A DNA stretch of 64,000 bases. Origin: Berryella intestinalis (lineage in GTDB: Bacteria > Actinomycetota > Coriobacteriia > Coriobacteriales > Eggerthellaceae). The notes under the pieces were generated by a model. It was given only the letters and a program-made list of their open reading frames with translations, did no database searches and was not told the DNA's origin. Positions 51,525 through 60,458 of the stretch are shown piece after piece. The stretch lies in assembly GCF_000814825.1 (NCBI RefSeq), contig NZ_CP009302.1, positions 62,001-126,000 of the forward strand, given 5' to 3'. The translations under genes and the position numbers were made by a program. Position 1 is the stretch's first letter. Every line of letters begins with the position of its first letter.

Positions 51525-53597
51525 ATGGAATTCGGGGCAGAGCCAGGCGATCAGGCGTCCGACGCGAACTATCGCGAGGCGAACCGGCGCAAGCTGGTCG
51601 ATTTCTTCCAGGCGGGAGCCAAGCAGAGCCGCATGTTCGGCTACGAGCTCGAGCATATCGTCTTGCATAAGAACACCGAAGGACCGGTGTCGTACGCGGA
51701 GGAAAACGGCGTGCGCGAGGTGCTGCGCCGCATGAGCCCCCTGTACGAGCGTGAGGTGTACGACGGCGACGACCTGGTTGGCCTGGCGCGCGGCAACGAA
51801 TACGTCTCGCTCGAACCGGCCGCTCAGATCGAGGTATCGGCGGGCCCCTTCGAGAAGGTGGGCGAGGCCGAGGCTTCCTACCTGGCCTTTCGCGAGGCAC
51901 TCGATCCGGTCCTCGAAGAGCTGGGCCTGTTCACGCCCATGGTGGGCTACAACCCCAGCGCAAAAGCATCCGATCTCGAGCTGATCCCCAAGTTCCGCTA
52001 CGACAGCATGAACCGCTTTCTGGGAAACGAGGCGTACGCCGGGGTCACCATGATGCGCGGATCGGCGTCCCTGCAGGTTTCCATCGACTTCGTGGACGAA
52101 GCCGACGCCATGCTGAAGTTCAGGGTGGCCCAGCTGATCTCCCCCGTTCTGGCCTTCATGTGCGACAACTCCCCGTTCTACGAGGCCGAGCCGCGCACCG
52201 AGCAGATGGTGCGCACGGGCATCTGGAACGGCATGCGCCAAGACCGCGTGGGAACGGTGCCGGGGTCTTTGGCGCCCGGCTTCTCGTTCGAGCGGTATGC
52301 GGACTACATCCTCAGCCGGGGCGCCATCTTGGTGCCGGACGGCGCGGGTTCGTGGGAATACGTGGGGGACAAGACGTTTTACGAGGTGTACGCCGACCGC
52401 GTGATGACCGACGCGGAGGTCGAGCACGCGCTTTCCATGGTTTGGCCCGATGCGCGGCTGAAGAACTTCGTCGAGATCCGCCCCGCAGACGCGATGCCGT
52501 TCGATTTCAGCCTCGCTTACGTCACACTGATCAAGAACCTGTTCTACGGCGAGCGCAACCTCGCCGTTCTCGACGCGCTGCTGGTTGGTCTTGACGAGCA
52601 GGACGTGCGCGACGCCAAGCGCTCGCTCATCGAGCGAGGGCACGCGGGGCGCGTGTACGGGCGCTCGGCCGAGTTCTGGGTCGATCTGCTGGTGAACCTC
52701 GCGGCGGGGACGGCCGGCGTCGACGAGGCGTTCTACCTCGAGCCGCTGCAGACGATGACGAAGAACCGCTTCACGCTGGCCGATGCCTACCAGGATCCTA
52801 AAAAGCGAGAACCCGCTTACGACCAGGCGATTCAGGCGATCACAGGCCAGGGAGGCGCTCCGCGCATTGGCATCTTCCCGCGCTACGACTTCGAGCTGAC
52901 GGGGCTTTCCCTGTCCGAGGGCTACACGACGGGCGTGCTTGCGGCGGGCGGGTTGCCGGTCGTGCTCCCGCTGACCGACAACCCCCATATGCTCGACAAG
53001 ATCGTCGAGGTGTGCGATGCCTTCATCATCCCAGGTGGTCAGGATATCGATCCGAACCACTACGGACAGAAGCGTAACCTGCGGCTGCATCGCGTGACCC
53101 GCCAGCGCGACGAGATGGAGCTCGCCCTGATCCCCCGCGTGCTGCGCGCGGGCAAGCCTATCCTGGGCATCTGCCGCGGCATGCAGGCGCTCGCGGTGGC
53201 CCACGGGGGGTCGCTCTACCAAGATATCCACCTCACCCATCCCGAGTCGAAGATCCATCATGTGCAGGCCCGACCGTTCTCCGATCCGGTCCACGAGGTG
53301 GAGGTGGTCGCCGGAACCCGTCTGGCCCAGATCACGGGCTGCGAGCGGTTCGGGGTGAACACCATCCACCACCAAAGCGTCCAAGATCCCGGGAAGAACA
53401 TGATCGTGTCCGCCTACGCTCCCGACGGGGTGGTCGAAGCCATCGAGCTTCGGGGCGAGTGCTTCGTCATGGGAGTGCAATGGCATCCCGAGCTGATGTG
53501 GCGAACCAGTGAACAGGCCCAGAAGCTGTTCGGCGCGCTGGTCGAAGAGGCGTCGTCCAAGCGCAGGCTGGAGTCCTACGCGTCCTCCGAGCTGTAG
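51525..53597 (+). CDS. Fusion of glutamate-cysteine ligase (GCS2 type) and a C26 gamma-glutamyl hydrolase/amidotransferase
   Basis: 690 aa from ATG 51525 (GAGGTTGAAG before it). Residues 1 to about 415 follow the GCS2 carboxylate-amine ligase family (MFGYELEHIVLHK; GNEYVSLEPAAQIEVSAGPF; MMRGSASLQVSIDF; VEIRPADAMPFDFSLAY), which makes gamma-glutamyl-cysteine or a related gamma-glutamyl amide. Residues about 435-675 follow peptidase C26/PuuD (DAFIIPGGQDIDPNHYG; LGICRGMQALAVAHGG with Cys550; HHQSVQDPG; GVQWHPE with His654 and Glu656), which hydrolyses gamma-glutamyl bonds. A ligase and a hydrolase in one chain is unusual. The true substrate is unknown. Confidence 0.9.
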   Translation: MEFGAEPGDQASDANYREANRRKLVDFFQAGAKQSRMFGYELEHIVLHKNTEGPVSYAEENGVREVLRRMSPLYEREVYDGDDLVGLARGNEYVSLEPAAQIEVSAGPFEKVGEAEASYLAFREALDPVLEELGLFTPMVGYNPSAKASDLELIPKFRYDSMNRFLGNEAYAGVTMMRGSASLQVSIDFVDEADAMLKFRVAQLISPVLAFMCDNSPFYEAEPRTEQMVRTGIWNGMRQDRVGTVPGSLAPGFSFERYADYILSRGAILVPDGAGSWEYVGDKTFYEVYADRVMTDAEVEHALSMVWPDARLKNFVEIRPADAMPFDFSLAYVTLIKNLFYGERNLAVLDALLVGLDEQDVRDAKRSLIERGHAGRVYGRSAEFWVDLLVNLAAGTAGVDEAFYLEPLQTMTKNRFTLADAYQDPKKREPAYDQAIQAITGQGGAPRIGIFPRYDFELTGLSLSEGYTTGVLAAGGLPVVLPLTDNPHMLDKIVEVCDAFIIPGGQDIDPNHYGQKRNLRLHRVTRQRDEMELALIPRVLRAGKPILGICRGMQALAVAHGGSLYQDIHLTHPESKIHHVQARPFSDPVHEVEVVAGTRLAQITGCERFGVNTIHHQSVQDPGKNMIVSAYAPDGVVEAIELRGECFVMGVQWHPELMWRTSEQAQKLFGALVEEASSKRRLESYASSEL

Positions 53598-53621
53598 GGT
53601 TTGTTTCATTCGGGTGAACCT

Positions 53622-53659
53622 TTGCCCCGAAACCCCCGTTCGCGGCGGCTTCGGGGCAA
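53622..53659. repeat. 10-bp hairpin downstream of the ligase-hydrolase fusion
   Basis: TTGCCCCGAA (53622-53631) pairs with TTCGGGGCAA (53650-53659). There is no T-tract, so it is not a clear intrinsic terminator. Confidence 0.5.
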
Positions 53660-53775
53660 CGGATGCGCGGGCGGGTGCGCCCGTGTGCTAAAGTTCTCCT
53701 ACTTCGATATAAGAATCGCGAGGGCCGTCCGTCGAGGCGCCCCGCGTGCGCGTAACCGACAGAGGGTTTGATTTC

Positions 53776-55362
53776 ATGTCCGACAAAGCACAGAAAGAGC
53801 CGCAGACGTGGCATAAGAGCATCTACATCGACGAGGTGCAGCAGAATCAGAACCGATTCCAGAAGTTCATGACGTTCACGTACTCGTCGACCAAGGCCTC
53901 CGCCCTCATGCTGCTGGCCGCCGTGGTGGCGCTGATCGTGGCGAACACCGGCCTGTACGCCGACTTCCTGGGATTCTGGGATACCGAGATCGGGTTTTCG
54001 GTGGGTGAGCGGTACGCGGGCATGTCGCTTGCCAACATCATCAACGACATCTTCATGGCGGTGTTCTTCCTGCTGGTGGGTCTCGAGATCAAGTACGAGA
54101 TGACCGCCGGCGACCTGACCAACTTCCGCCAGGCGCTCCTGCCCATCATCGGCGCGGTCGGAGGCGTGGTCGCGCCCATCCTCATATACATGTCGTTCAA
54201 CGGGGGCTTCCCCGACACCCAGCACGGCTGGGGCATTCCCACGGCAACCGATATTGCGTTCGCCCTGGGCGTTCTGTCGCTTCTGGGCAACCGCGTCCCC
54301 AACGGCGTGCGCGTGTTCCTCAGCACGCTCGCGGTCGCCGACGACATCATCGCGATCATCGTGATCGCCGTGTTCTACGGGCATTCCCCCTCCATCGTGT
54401 GGCTGGCGTGCGTCGTCGCGGTGGTCTTGGTGCTGGTGGCTATGAACCGCATGCACGTGTACTCGCTGCTGCCCTACCTCCTGGTGGGTGTCGTGCTGTG
54501 GTACTGCGTGTTCATGTCGGGCGTCCATTCGACCATCGCCGGCGTCCTTTTGGCGTTCACCATCCCCGCGGGCTCGCGCATCAACCTGCGCCAGTTCATC
54601 GGCTGGAGCGCGTACGAGGCGAAGAAGGCGGGCGAGTCGTACAACCCCGACGTCCACGTGTCGGCGCAGGAGGAGTACATCGAGACGGTCAGCAACCTCA
54701 GCCACGTCGCACGTCAGGTGGTTCCCCCGGCGACGAGGCTCGAGCACAAGCTGTACCCGTGGGTGTACTTCGGCATCCTTCCGCTGTTCGCCCTCACGAA
54801 TGCGGACGTTTCCCTGTTGGGCAGCGGCGTGATGGAGCTGGTGGACAACCCGGTGTTTTTCGGGGTGTTCTTCGGGCTTTTGGTTGGAAAACCGTTGGGT
54901 ATCCTGCTGTTCAGTTTCGTGGTGGTCAAGCTGGGCGTTTCGAAGTTGCCCGAGAACACCACCTGGATCCACATGGTAGGGGCGGGCCTTCTGGGCGGCG
55001 TCGGCTTCACCATGGCCATCTTCGTTGCGAACCTGGCGTTCCCGGACGCCGGCCATGTGGTCAATGCCAAGCTGGCCATCCTTCTCGCATCGGCGACCGC
55101 CGGCGTGGTGGGGTTCACCTTCCTGGCGGCCAAGGCCAAGGTCGAACAGCGCCGCGGCATCGCGTACCTTACCACCAACCCCGCCTCCACCGTGCGCCAG
55201 ACGGCGGGCACCGAGGCGGCTGAGCGCAGCAAGGAGCTGCTGGATAGCATCGACAGCCCTCTTGCGCGCCAGGAGATCGAGGAAGCTCAGAAGAACAGTC
55301 CGCGGGGCGTGGCCGAGGTCGTGGTCGAACTGGGAGAAGACCAGAAGTTCGGCGATCAGTAG
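53776..55362 (+). CDS. nhaA: Na+/H+ antiporter NhaA
   Basis: Electrogenic sodium/proton antiporter. It has 528 aa from ATG 53776 (AGAGGG upstream), longer than the about 390 aa of E. coli NhaA because of a hydrophilic N-terminus and an approximately 90-residue C-terminal tail. Core motifs are NDIFMAVFFLLVGLEIKYEM, GWGIPTATDIAFALGVL and LAVADDIIAIIVIAVFY with the transport Asp pair. A preceding TATAAG (53709-53714) may be a -10. Confidence 0.95.
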   Translation: MSDKAQKEPQTWHKSIYIDEVQQNQNRFQKFMTFTYSSTKASALMLLAAVVALIVANTGLYADFLGFWDTEIGFSVGERYAGMSLANIINDIFMAVFFLLVGLEIKYEMTAGDLTNFRQALLPIIGAVGGVVAPILIYMSFNGGFPDTQHGWGIPTATDIAFALGVLSLLGNRVPNGVRVFLSTLAVADDIIAIIVIAVFYGHSPSIVWLACVVAVVLVLVAMNRMHVYSLLPYLLVGVVLWYCVFMSGVHSTIAGVLLAFTIPAGSRINLRQFIGWSAYEAKKAGESYNPDVHVSAQEEYIETVSNLSHVARQVVPPATRLEHKLYPWVYFGILPLFALTNADVSLLGSGVMELVDNPVFFGVFFGLLVGKPLGILLFSFVVVKLGVSKLPENTTWIHMVGAGLLGGVGFTMAIFVANLAFPDAGHVVNAKLAILLASATAGVVGFTFLAAKAKVEQRRGIAYLTTNPASTVRQTAGTEAAERSKELLDSIDSPLARQEIEEAQKNSPRGVAEVVVELGEDQKFGDQ

Positions 55363-55471
55363 CTCGTCGGTCCCGCATGGCGGGAGAGCGCCCGTCGTCG
55401 AGGTCGGCTATCGATATTTCCGGAGCCCGGCGATTCGCGCAAGGTCCGCTTCGATCCGCCGGCTCGCCCGC

Positions 55472-56713
55472 CTACGATTCGCCGATGAACTCTTCTCCGC
55501 GCAGCAGCTCGACCTCTATCGTCGAGCCGGCCTCGAGGGCGCCTTCTCCCAAGGGGGAGACCCGCTGGGCGTTGCTTGCGAGGGCGGCGCCCAGGGAGGA
55601 TCCCTTCCTGGGATCGAGGAAGCGCGCGACGAATTCCCGTCCGTCGCGATGCAGTTCGATGCGGGAGAGGTTTGCCATGAAGGGCGGGTTGTCCCTGCGC
55701 TCTTCGACGCGCGCGGTCACGCGGGGAAGCGTCTTCGTTTTCGTGCCCAGCATGCGCGCTGTGACCGATTGGATGCACCATTGCATGCCGTAGAAGGCGG
55801 CGACGGCGGGTCCGGGCAGGTCGATGACGGGTTTCCCCTCGATGACGCCCAACAGCATGGGCCGGCCGGGAACGGCGGCGATGTCGTGGTGGACGACGCG
55901 TCCGCGCTCTTCGATGATGTGGACGTTGAAGTCTTCGGATCCGACGGCCGACCCGCCGTTCACGACGACCGCATCGCATGATTCCAGCGCGCGGTCGAGC
56001 GCTTCGCGCAGCTTGTCGGGATCGTCTTCGACTATGGGGAACATGACGGGATCGGCCCCGTATTCGATGAGCAGATGTTTGACCATCGGGCTGTTTCCGT
56101 CAATGGTCTGGCCCCGCTTCACCGAACAGCCTGCGGGGACCAACTCGCTTCCCGTGGGGATGAAGGCGACGCGCGGTTTGCGGCGCACGGCAACCATGCC
56201 GGCTCCTCCCATGGCCAGCGCGGCCAGGTCGGTGGGGCGTATCGGCATCCCTTCCGCGATCAGGCGGATGCCCGGCCTCATCGTGCTTCCCGCTGCGCGG
56301 ATGCCGTCTCCTGCCTTAACGCGCAGGTCGCTTGGGAACGAAGGCGCGCCCTCGTCGGACAGGACGACGCTTTCTATCCTCACCACCGCGTCGAATTCGT
56401 CGGGAAAGTCGTCTCCGGTGTCTGCTCGGACGAAATCGCGGCCGCAGATCCAGCCCGCTGTGTCGGGGGATCCCGCTTCGAAGTCGGAAGAGCGAACGCC
56501 CACCCCGTCGAACCCCGATGCGCGCACGACCGGCAGGGTCGTGGAGGAAAAGACGTCGCATGCCGCGATGCGTCCCGCCGCATCGTCGAGGGAAACGAGC
56601 TCGGCGGCCTTCAGATGCGGGGGAACCTCCCACGCCTCGAAGAAATCCCGCAGGGCCCGTTCGCGTGAAACAAGGCCTTCCACCTGGGGTGCGGTCGCTG
56701 TTCGCGGTTCCAT
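55472..56713 (-). CDS. moeA: Molybdopterin molybdotransferase MoeA
   Basis: Inserts molybdate into adenylylated molybdopterin. It has 413 aa from ATG 56713, directly behind AAGGAG; an ATG at 56740 is also in frame. MoeA features are SGFDGVGVRSSDF, a GSTMRPG stretch, FIPTGSELVPAG, GQTIDGNSPMV, the NGGSAVGSEDF loop and LPGPAVAAFYGMQW. The usual SGTGD-type loop is altered, so it may belong to a MoeA subgroup tied to selected molybdoenzymes. Neighbours are unrelated. Confidence 0.92.
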   Translation of the reverse strand: MEPRTATAPQVEGLVSRERALRDFFEAWEVPPHLKAAELVSLDDAAGRIAACDVFSSTTLPVVRASGFDGVGVRSSDFEAGSPDTAGWICGRDFVRADTGDDFPDEFDAVVRIESVVLSDEGAPSFPSDLRVKAGDGIRAAGSTMRPGIRLIAEGMPIRPTDLAALAMGGAGMVAVRRKPRVAFIPTGSELVPAGCSVKRGQTIDGNSPMVKHLLIEYGADPVMFPIVEDDPDKLREALDRALESCDAVVVNGGSAVGSEDFNVHIIEERGRVVHHDIAAVPGRPMLLGVIEGKPVIDLPGPAVAAFYGMQWCIQSVTARMLGTKTKTLPRVTARVEERRDNPPFMANLSRIELHRDGREFVARFLDPRKGSSLGAALASNAQRVSPLGEGALEAGSTIEVELLRGEEFIGES

Positions 56714-56735
56714 CCGATCTCCTTCCCGTATGTTC

Positions 56736-56755
56736 CTCAATTGAGAATAATTATA
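56736..56755 (-). promoter_or_regulatory. moeA -10 element and adjoining palindrome
   Basis: TATAAT (56755-56750) is followed by the 10-bp palindrome CTCAATTGAG (56745-56736), located at the expected transcription start. It is a candidate operator. Confidence 0.5.
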
Positions 56756-56949
56756 CTCCCGCTATTCTGCGCGGATCCGCGGGACCGATCTTCGACACAA
56801 GGTCGGCACCAGTGTTTCGAATCGATAAAGATTGCGTATTCGTTGTGCGAAAACCCTCGGCTTCTTCAGGGAAAACGGCGGGTGTTGGTAACATATTCGG
56901 AATATCTAGAATCGGCCGGAACCGGCTTGCACAGAAGGGGTAGAGGGCT

Positions 56950-58305
56950 ATGGCGCTTCCCGCATCCGATCGCTCAAAGCAACCTGACAACCGCACCGCG
57001 ATGGAGCTGGGGGCGGTTCTTCCGCTTACGGCCGAGGTGCGCGGAGATCACCTGTTCGTCGGCGGCATCGACATGGTCGAGCTCGCCCGTGAGCAGGGGA
57101 CGGCGCTGTACGTGTACGATGAGGCCGACCTTCGTTCGCGCATGTCGCGCTACCGCGAGGCGTTTGCCCGGGAATACCCCGATTCAGGGGTCCTGTACGC
57201 CAGCAAGGCGTTCATGAACAAGGAAGTCGTGCGCATAGCCGCCGAGGAGGGAATGGAGCTCGACGTGTCGGGCGGCGGCGAACTCGCCGTGGCCATCGCC
57301 GCGGGCTTTCCCATGGAGCGCGTGCACGTGCACGGCAACAACAAGACGCCCCAGGAGCTGCTTGAGGCCATTTCGGCCGGCGTCGGCATCATCGTCGCAG
57401 ATAGCCGCATCGAGGCGGCGCGCATTTCTCAGATCGCCGGAGAGTTGGGGCGCACCCAGCGCATCTACATGCGCATCACTCCGGGCGTCGAGGCCGACAC
57501 GCACGAGTACATCCGCACCGGATGCGAAGACTCAAAGTTCGGCTTCACCATGCTGGACGATTTCGCGTTCAAATGCGTGAAAGACGTCATGGCCATGCCC
57601 AACCTCGATCTGGTCGGGTTTCACTGCCACATCGGTTCGCAGATCTTCGCCCTGCATTCGTTCGACGAAGCCGCCGAGGTCATGATCCGGTTCGCCGCAC
57701 GCGTGAAGGACGCGTACGGCCTCGAGGTGTCCGAGCTCGATCTGGGAGGCGGCCTGGGTGTTGCCTACGTTGCCGACGACCAGCCCTCGACTATCGAGGA
57801 TTTCGCCCGCATCACGGCGGAGTCGGTGAAGAGGCACTGCGCGGAGCTGGGCGTCTCCCAGCCGCGCCTGCTGGTCGAACCCGGCCGCAGCTTGGTGGCC
57901 ACCGCCGGGATCACCCTGTACACGGTGGGCATCCTGAAAACCCTTCCGGGCATCCGCAAGTACGTGGCCGTCGACGGCGGCATGTCGGACAACATCCGCA
58001 CGGCGCTGTACCACGCTTCCTACGAGCCGGTGATCGCGAACAAGGCCTCGCAGCCGCGCACCGAGATCGTCACGCTGTGCGGCAAGCACTGCGAAAGCGG
58101 TGACGCGGTGGTCGTTGACATGCCGATTCAGACCCCCGACCTGGGAGATATCGTCGCCGTGTTCGGCACGGGGGCATATTGCTATAGCATGGCATCCAAC
58201 TATAACGGCCAGCCCCGTCCCGCGATAGTGTTCGTGAAGGATGGAGAGGCGCGCGTGGTGACGCGTCGCGAGACGTATGCCGACATCATGAGCCGCGACC
58301 TGTAG
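56950..58305 (+). CDS. lysA: Diaminopimelate decarboxylase
   Basis: Last step of lysine synthesis, PLP-dependent. It has 451 aa. It contains LYASKAFMNKEVVRI with the PLP lysine, ELDVSGGGELAVAI, GFHCHIGSQIFALHSF, LDLGGGLGVAY, LLVEPGRSLVATAG and LCGKHCESGDAVV with the active-site Cys from the second subunit. AGAGGG precedes the ATG. The homoserine dehydrogenase gene follows after 68 nt, so an aspartate-family operon is likely. Confidence 0.96.
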   Translation: MALPASDRSKQPDNRTAMELGAVLPLTAEVRGDHLFVGGIDMVELAREQGTALYVYDEADLRSRMSRYREAFAREYPDSGVLYASKAFMNKEVVRIAAEEGMELDVSGGGELAVAIAAGFPMERVHVHGNNKTPQELLEAISAGVGIIVADSRIEAARISQIAGELGRTQRIYMRITPGVEADTHEYIRTGCEDSKFGFTMLDDFAFKCVKDVMAMPNLDLVGFHCHIGSQIFALHSFDEAAEVMIRFAARVKDAYGLEVSELDLGGGLGVAYVADDQPSTIEDFARITAESVKRHCAELGVSQPRLLVEPGRSLVATAGITLYTVGILKTLPGIRKYVAVDGGMSDNIRTALYHASYEPVIANKASQPRTEIVTLCGKHCESGDAVVVDMPIQTPDLGDIVAVFGTGAYCYSMASNYNGQPRPAIVFVKDGEARVVTRRETYADIMSRDL

Positions 58306-58373
58306 GGGGCTTGCCTGCGAGGCCGCCCTCAAGCGAGCGGCCGGAGGCGTCGGAGGAAACGAAAGGAACAGTC

Positions 58374-59657
58374 ATGACGGTAAGACTCGGCCTGATCGGA
58401 ACCGGTACGGTGGGCGGAGGGTGCCTTGACATCCTTCGCAACCACAAAGACGAGTTCCGCCGCCACTACGGCGTGGATCTCGAGGTTGTGCGCGTGTGCT
58501 CGCGCGAGCCCGAGGTCGCCCGCTCGTTCGGCTTCGCAGACGTGTTCACCTCCGATTACCGCGAAGTGGTGACCGATCCGAACGTCGATCTGGTGATCGA
58601 GCTCATCGGCGGCACCACAGTGGCCCACGATGCGGTGTGCGAGGCGCTGCGCAACGGCAAGGCGGTGGTTACTGCCAACAAGGCGCTCATGGCCACGGCG
58701 GGCGAAGAGGTGTTCTCGCTGGCCGAAGAGCATGGGGTCGAGGTCGCGTTCGAGGCAAGCGTCGGCGGCGGGATCCCCATCATCGATCCTTTGAAGCACT
58801 CCCTCATCGCCAACCGCATCAGCAAGGTCATGGGCATCGTCAACGGCACGACGAACTACATGCTCACCCGTATGGACGAAGAGGGCGCGAGCTACGAGGA
58901 GGCGCTGGCGGATGCCCAGGCGCGCGGTTTCGCCGAAGCCGATCCGTCGGCCGACGTCGACGGCCTCGATGCCGCGGCCAAAATCGCCATCCTATCCTCC
59001 ATCGCGTTCAACTCGCGCGTGAACCTAAGCGACGTTCATGCCGAGGGTATCCGCAACATCACCACCACGGACCTCCAGACGGCCCGCGATATGGGTTACT
59101 GCGTGAAGCTGATGGCCATCGGCCACCGCACGGACGACGGTGTGGACGTGCGCGTCCATCCGACGATGATCCCGCTGTCTCACCAGATGGCGAAGGTCAA
59201 CGGAGTGTACAACGCCATCTACGTCGTGGGCGACGCGGTGGGCGAGACCATGTTCTTCGGCGAGGGCGCGGGCGCAGGTCCCGCCGCCAGCGCCGTTATG
59301 GGCGATGTTTTGGAGGTCGCGCGCCATATCGAGACGGGCGTGACGTCGTTTGTGGGCTGCACCTGCACCGACAGCCTGCCCATCGTTCCCATGGACGACC
59401 TGGAGACGAAATACTACATCCGCTTCCCGGTTGCCGACCGCCCGGGCGTCCTCGCGTCGATGGCGGGCATCTTCGCCGACTTCGGAGTGAGCATCTACTC
59501 GGTCGTTCAGCGGGGTCAGAAGGAGGCGGGCACCGTCGAGGTCGTCTACGTCACCCATGTGGCGCGCGAGCGCGACATCCGCGCGGTTGTGGCTAAGATC
59601 GCCTCGCTCGATGACGTGCTCCACTCCGAGCCCTCCATCATCCGCGTCGAGGACTAG
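58374..59657 (+). CDS. hom: Homoserine dehydrogenase with ACT domain
   Basis: Reduces aspartate semialdehyde to homoserine for threonine and methionine synthesis. It has 427 aa from ATG 58374 (GAAAGGAAC upstream). NAD-binding LGLIGTGTVGGGC, VVTANKALMA, the FEASVGGGIPII and GIVNGTTNYMLTRM motifs, and a C-terminal ACT domain (YYIRFPVADRPGVLASMAGIFADFGVSIYSVVQ) that commonly gives threonine feedback. The HAD gene starts 3 nt after its stop. Confidence 0.96.
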   Translation: MTVRLGLIGTGTVGGGCLDILRNHKDEFRRHYGVDLEVVRVCSREPEVARSFGFADVFTSDYREVVTDPNVDLVIELIGGTTVAHDAVCEALRNGKAVVTANKALMATAGEEVFSLAEEHGVEVAFEASVGGGIPIIDPLKHSLIANRISKVMGIVNGTTNYMLTRMDEEGASYEEALADAQARGFAEADPSADVDGLDAAAKIAILSSIAFNSRVNLSDVHAEGIRNITTTDLQTARDMGYCVKLMAIGHRTDDGVDVRVHPTMIPLSHQMAKVNGVYNAIYVVGDAVGETMFFGEGAGAGPAASAVMGDVLEVARHIETGVTSFVGCTCTDSLPIVPMDDLETKYYIRFPVADRPGVLASMAGIFADFGVSIYSVVQRGQKEAGTVEVVYVTHVARERDIRAVVAKIASLDDVLHSEPSIIRVED

Positions 59658-59660
59658 CCC

Positions 59661-60326
59661 ATGGCCGACCTTGCATCGACGGGTTTCATCTTCGACTGCG
59701 ACGGGACGCTCATCGATTCGATCGAGGCCTGGCTCGACGCCGAGGGCGAGGTTGCGCGCGGGGCGGGAGTCGTCCTGTCCAAGGAGCAGCGCGACGAGCT
59801 GAATACGCTGACGCTTCCCGAGGCGGGCGACTTCTTCCACGAGCGCTTCGGCATCGGGGAAAGCGGTGCGGCCGTCGTGGCGCAGATCGATGCGTTCATG
59901 TTGGATTTCTATCGCGAGCGCGCCGAGGGTCGCCCCGGGGCGCTCGCGTTCGTGCGGAGCCTGCGCGAACAGGGGGCCCGCATCACCGTGGCGTCGTCCA
60001 GCCCGAGGGCGTTTCTCGAGGCCGGTCTCGAGCGGGCGGGTTTCGCCCCCTACCTCGACGCCATCGTGTCGGTCGACGACGTGGAGGGGTCGAAGCGCGA
60101 TCCGTTCATCTTTCGGCGCTGCTGCGCAATCATGGGCGTTGATCCGCAGCGTACCTGGGGGTTCGACGACTCGGTGTACGCGCTTGAGAGCATGGCGTCC
60201 GAAGGCATGCGCTGCGTGGGCGTGTACAGCTCCCCGCTGTGCTCGACCGAGGATGAGCTGGCCGGGGCCTCCGAGCTCGTGATCGGCGATTTCGTCGGCC
60301 TGGATCCGCAGCGCTTCGCCCTGTGA
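59661..60326 (+). CDS. HAD-superfamily phosphatase (beta-phosphoglucomutase-like)
   Basis: 221 aa. It has the nucleophile motif FIFDCDGTLIDSIEAW, the motif II Ser in ITVASSSPRAFLEAGL, the motif III region SKRDPFIFRRCC and motif IV WGFDDSVYALESM. In line with hom and lysA it may dephosphorylate a metabolite such as homoserine phosphate or a sugar phosphate; this is a guess from position only. Confidence 0.9.
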   Translation: MADLASTGFIFDCDGTLIDSIEAWLDAEGEVARGAGVVLSKEQRDELNTLTLPEAGDFFHERFGIGESGAAVVAQIDAFMLDFYRERAEGRPGALAFVRSLREQGARITVASSSPRAFLEAGLERAGFAPYLDAIVSVDDVEGSKRDPFIFRRCCAIMGVDPQRTWGFDDSVYALESMASEGMRCVGVYSSPLCSTEDELAGASELVIGDFVGLDPQRFAL

Positions 60327-60399
60327 GCCTGTGAGCTTGAGCCACTGTGACGTTGCTTTTGCCGCCTGCCTGTTTGACCGATAACCCGATGGAGCTATG

Positions 60400-60437
60400 A
60401 AAAGCCCCCGGTTGCAGGGAAGGGGGCAACCGGGGGC
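60400..60437 (-). terminator. Terminator of the FAD-reductase gene
   Basis: A 12-bp stem (60404-60415 with 60426-60437) with a 10-nt loop, followed on the minus strand by TTTTC. Confidence 0.75.
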
Positions 60438-60458
60438 GATAGAGGGCGGGGTCGTCTG

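Noticed and set aside
53622-53659. Terminator after the ligase-hydrolase fusion gene
   Set aside because: The stem is good, but neither strand has a T-tract after it; it is listed only as a hairpin.
56756-56949. Lysine riboswitch in front of lysA
   Set aside because: The stretch is too short and has none of the conserved lysine-riboswitch motifs.
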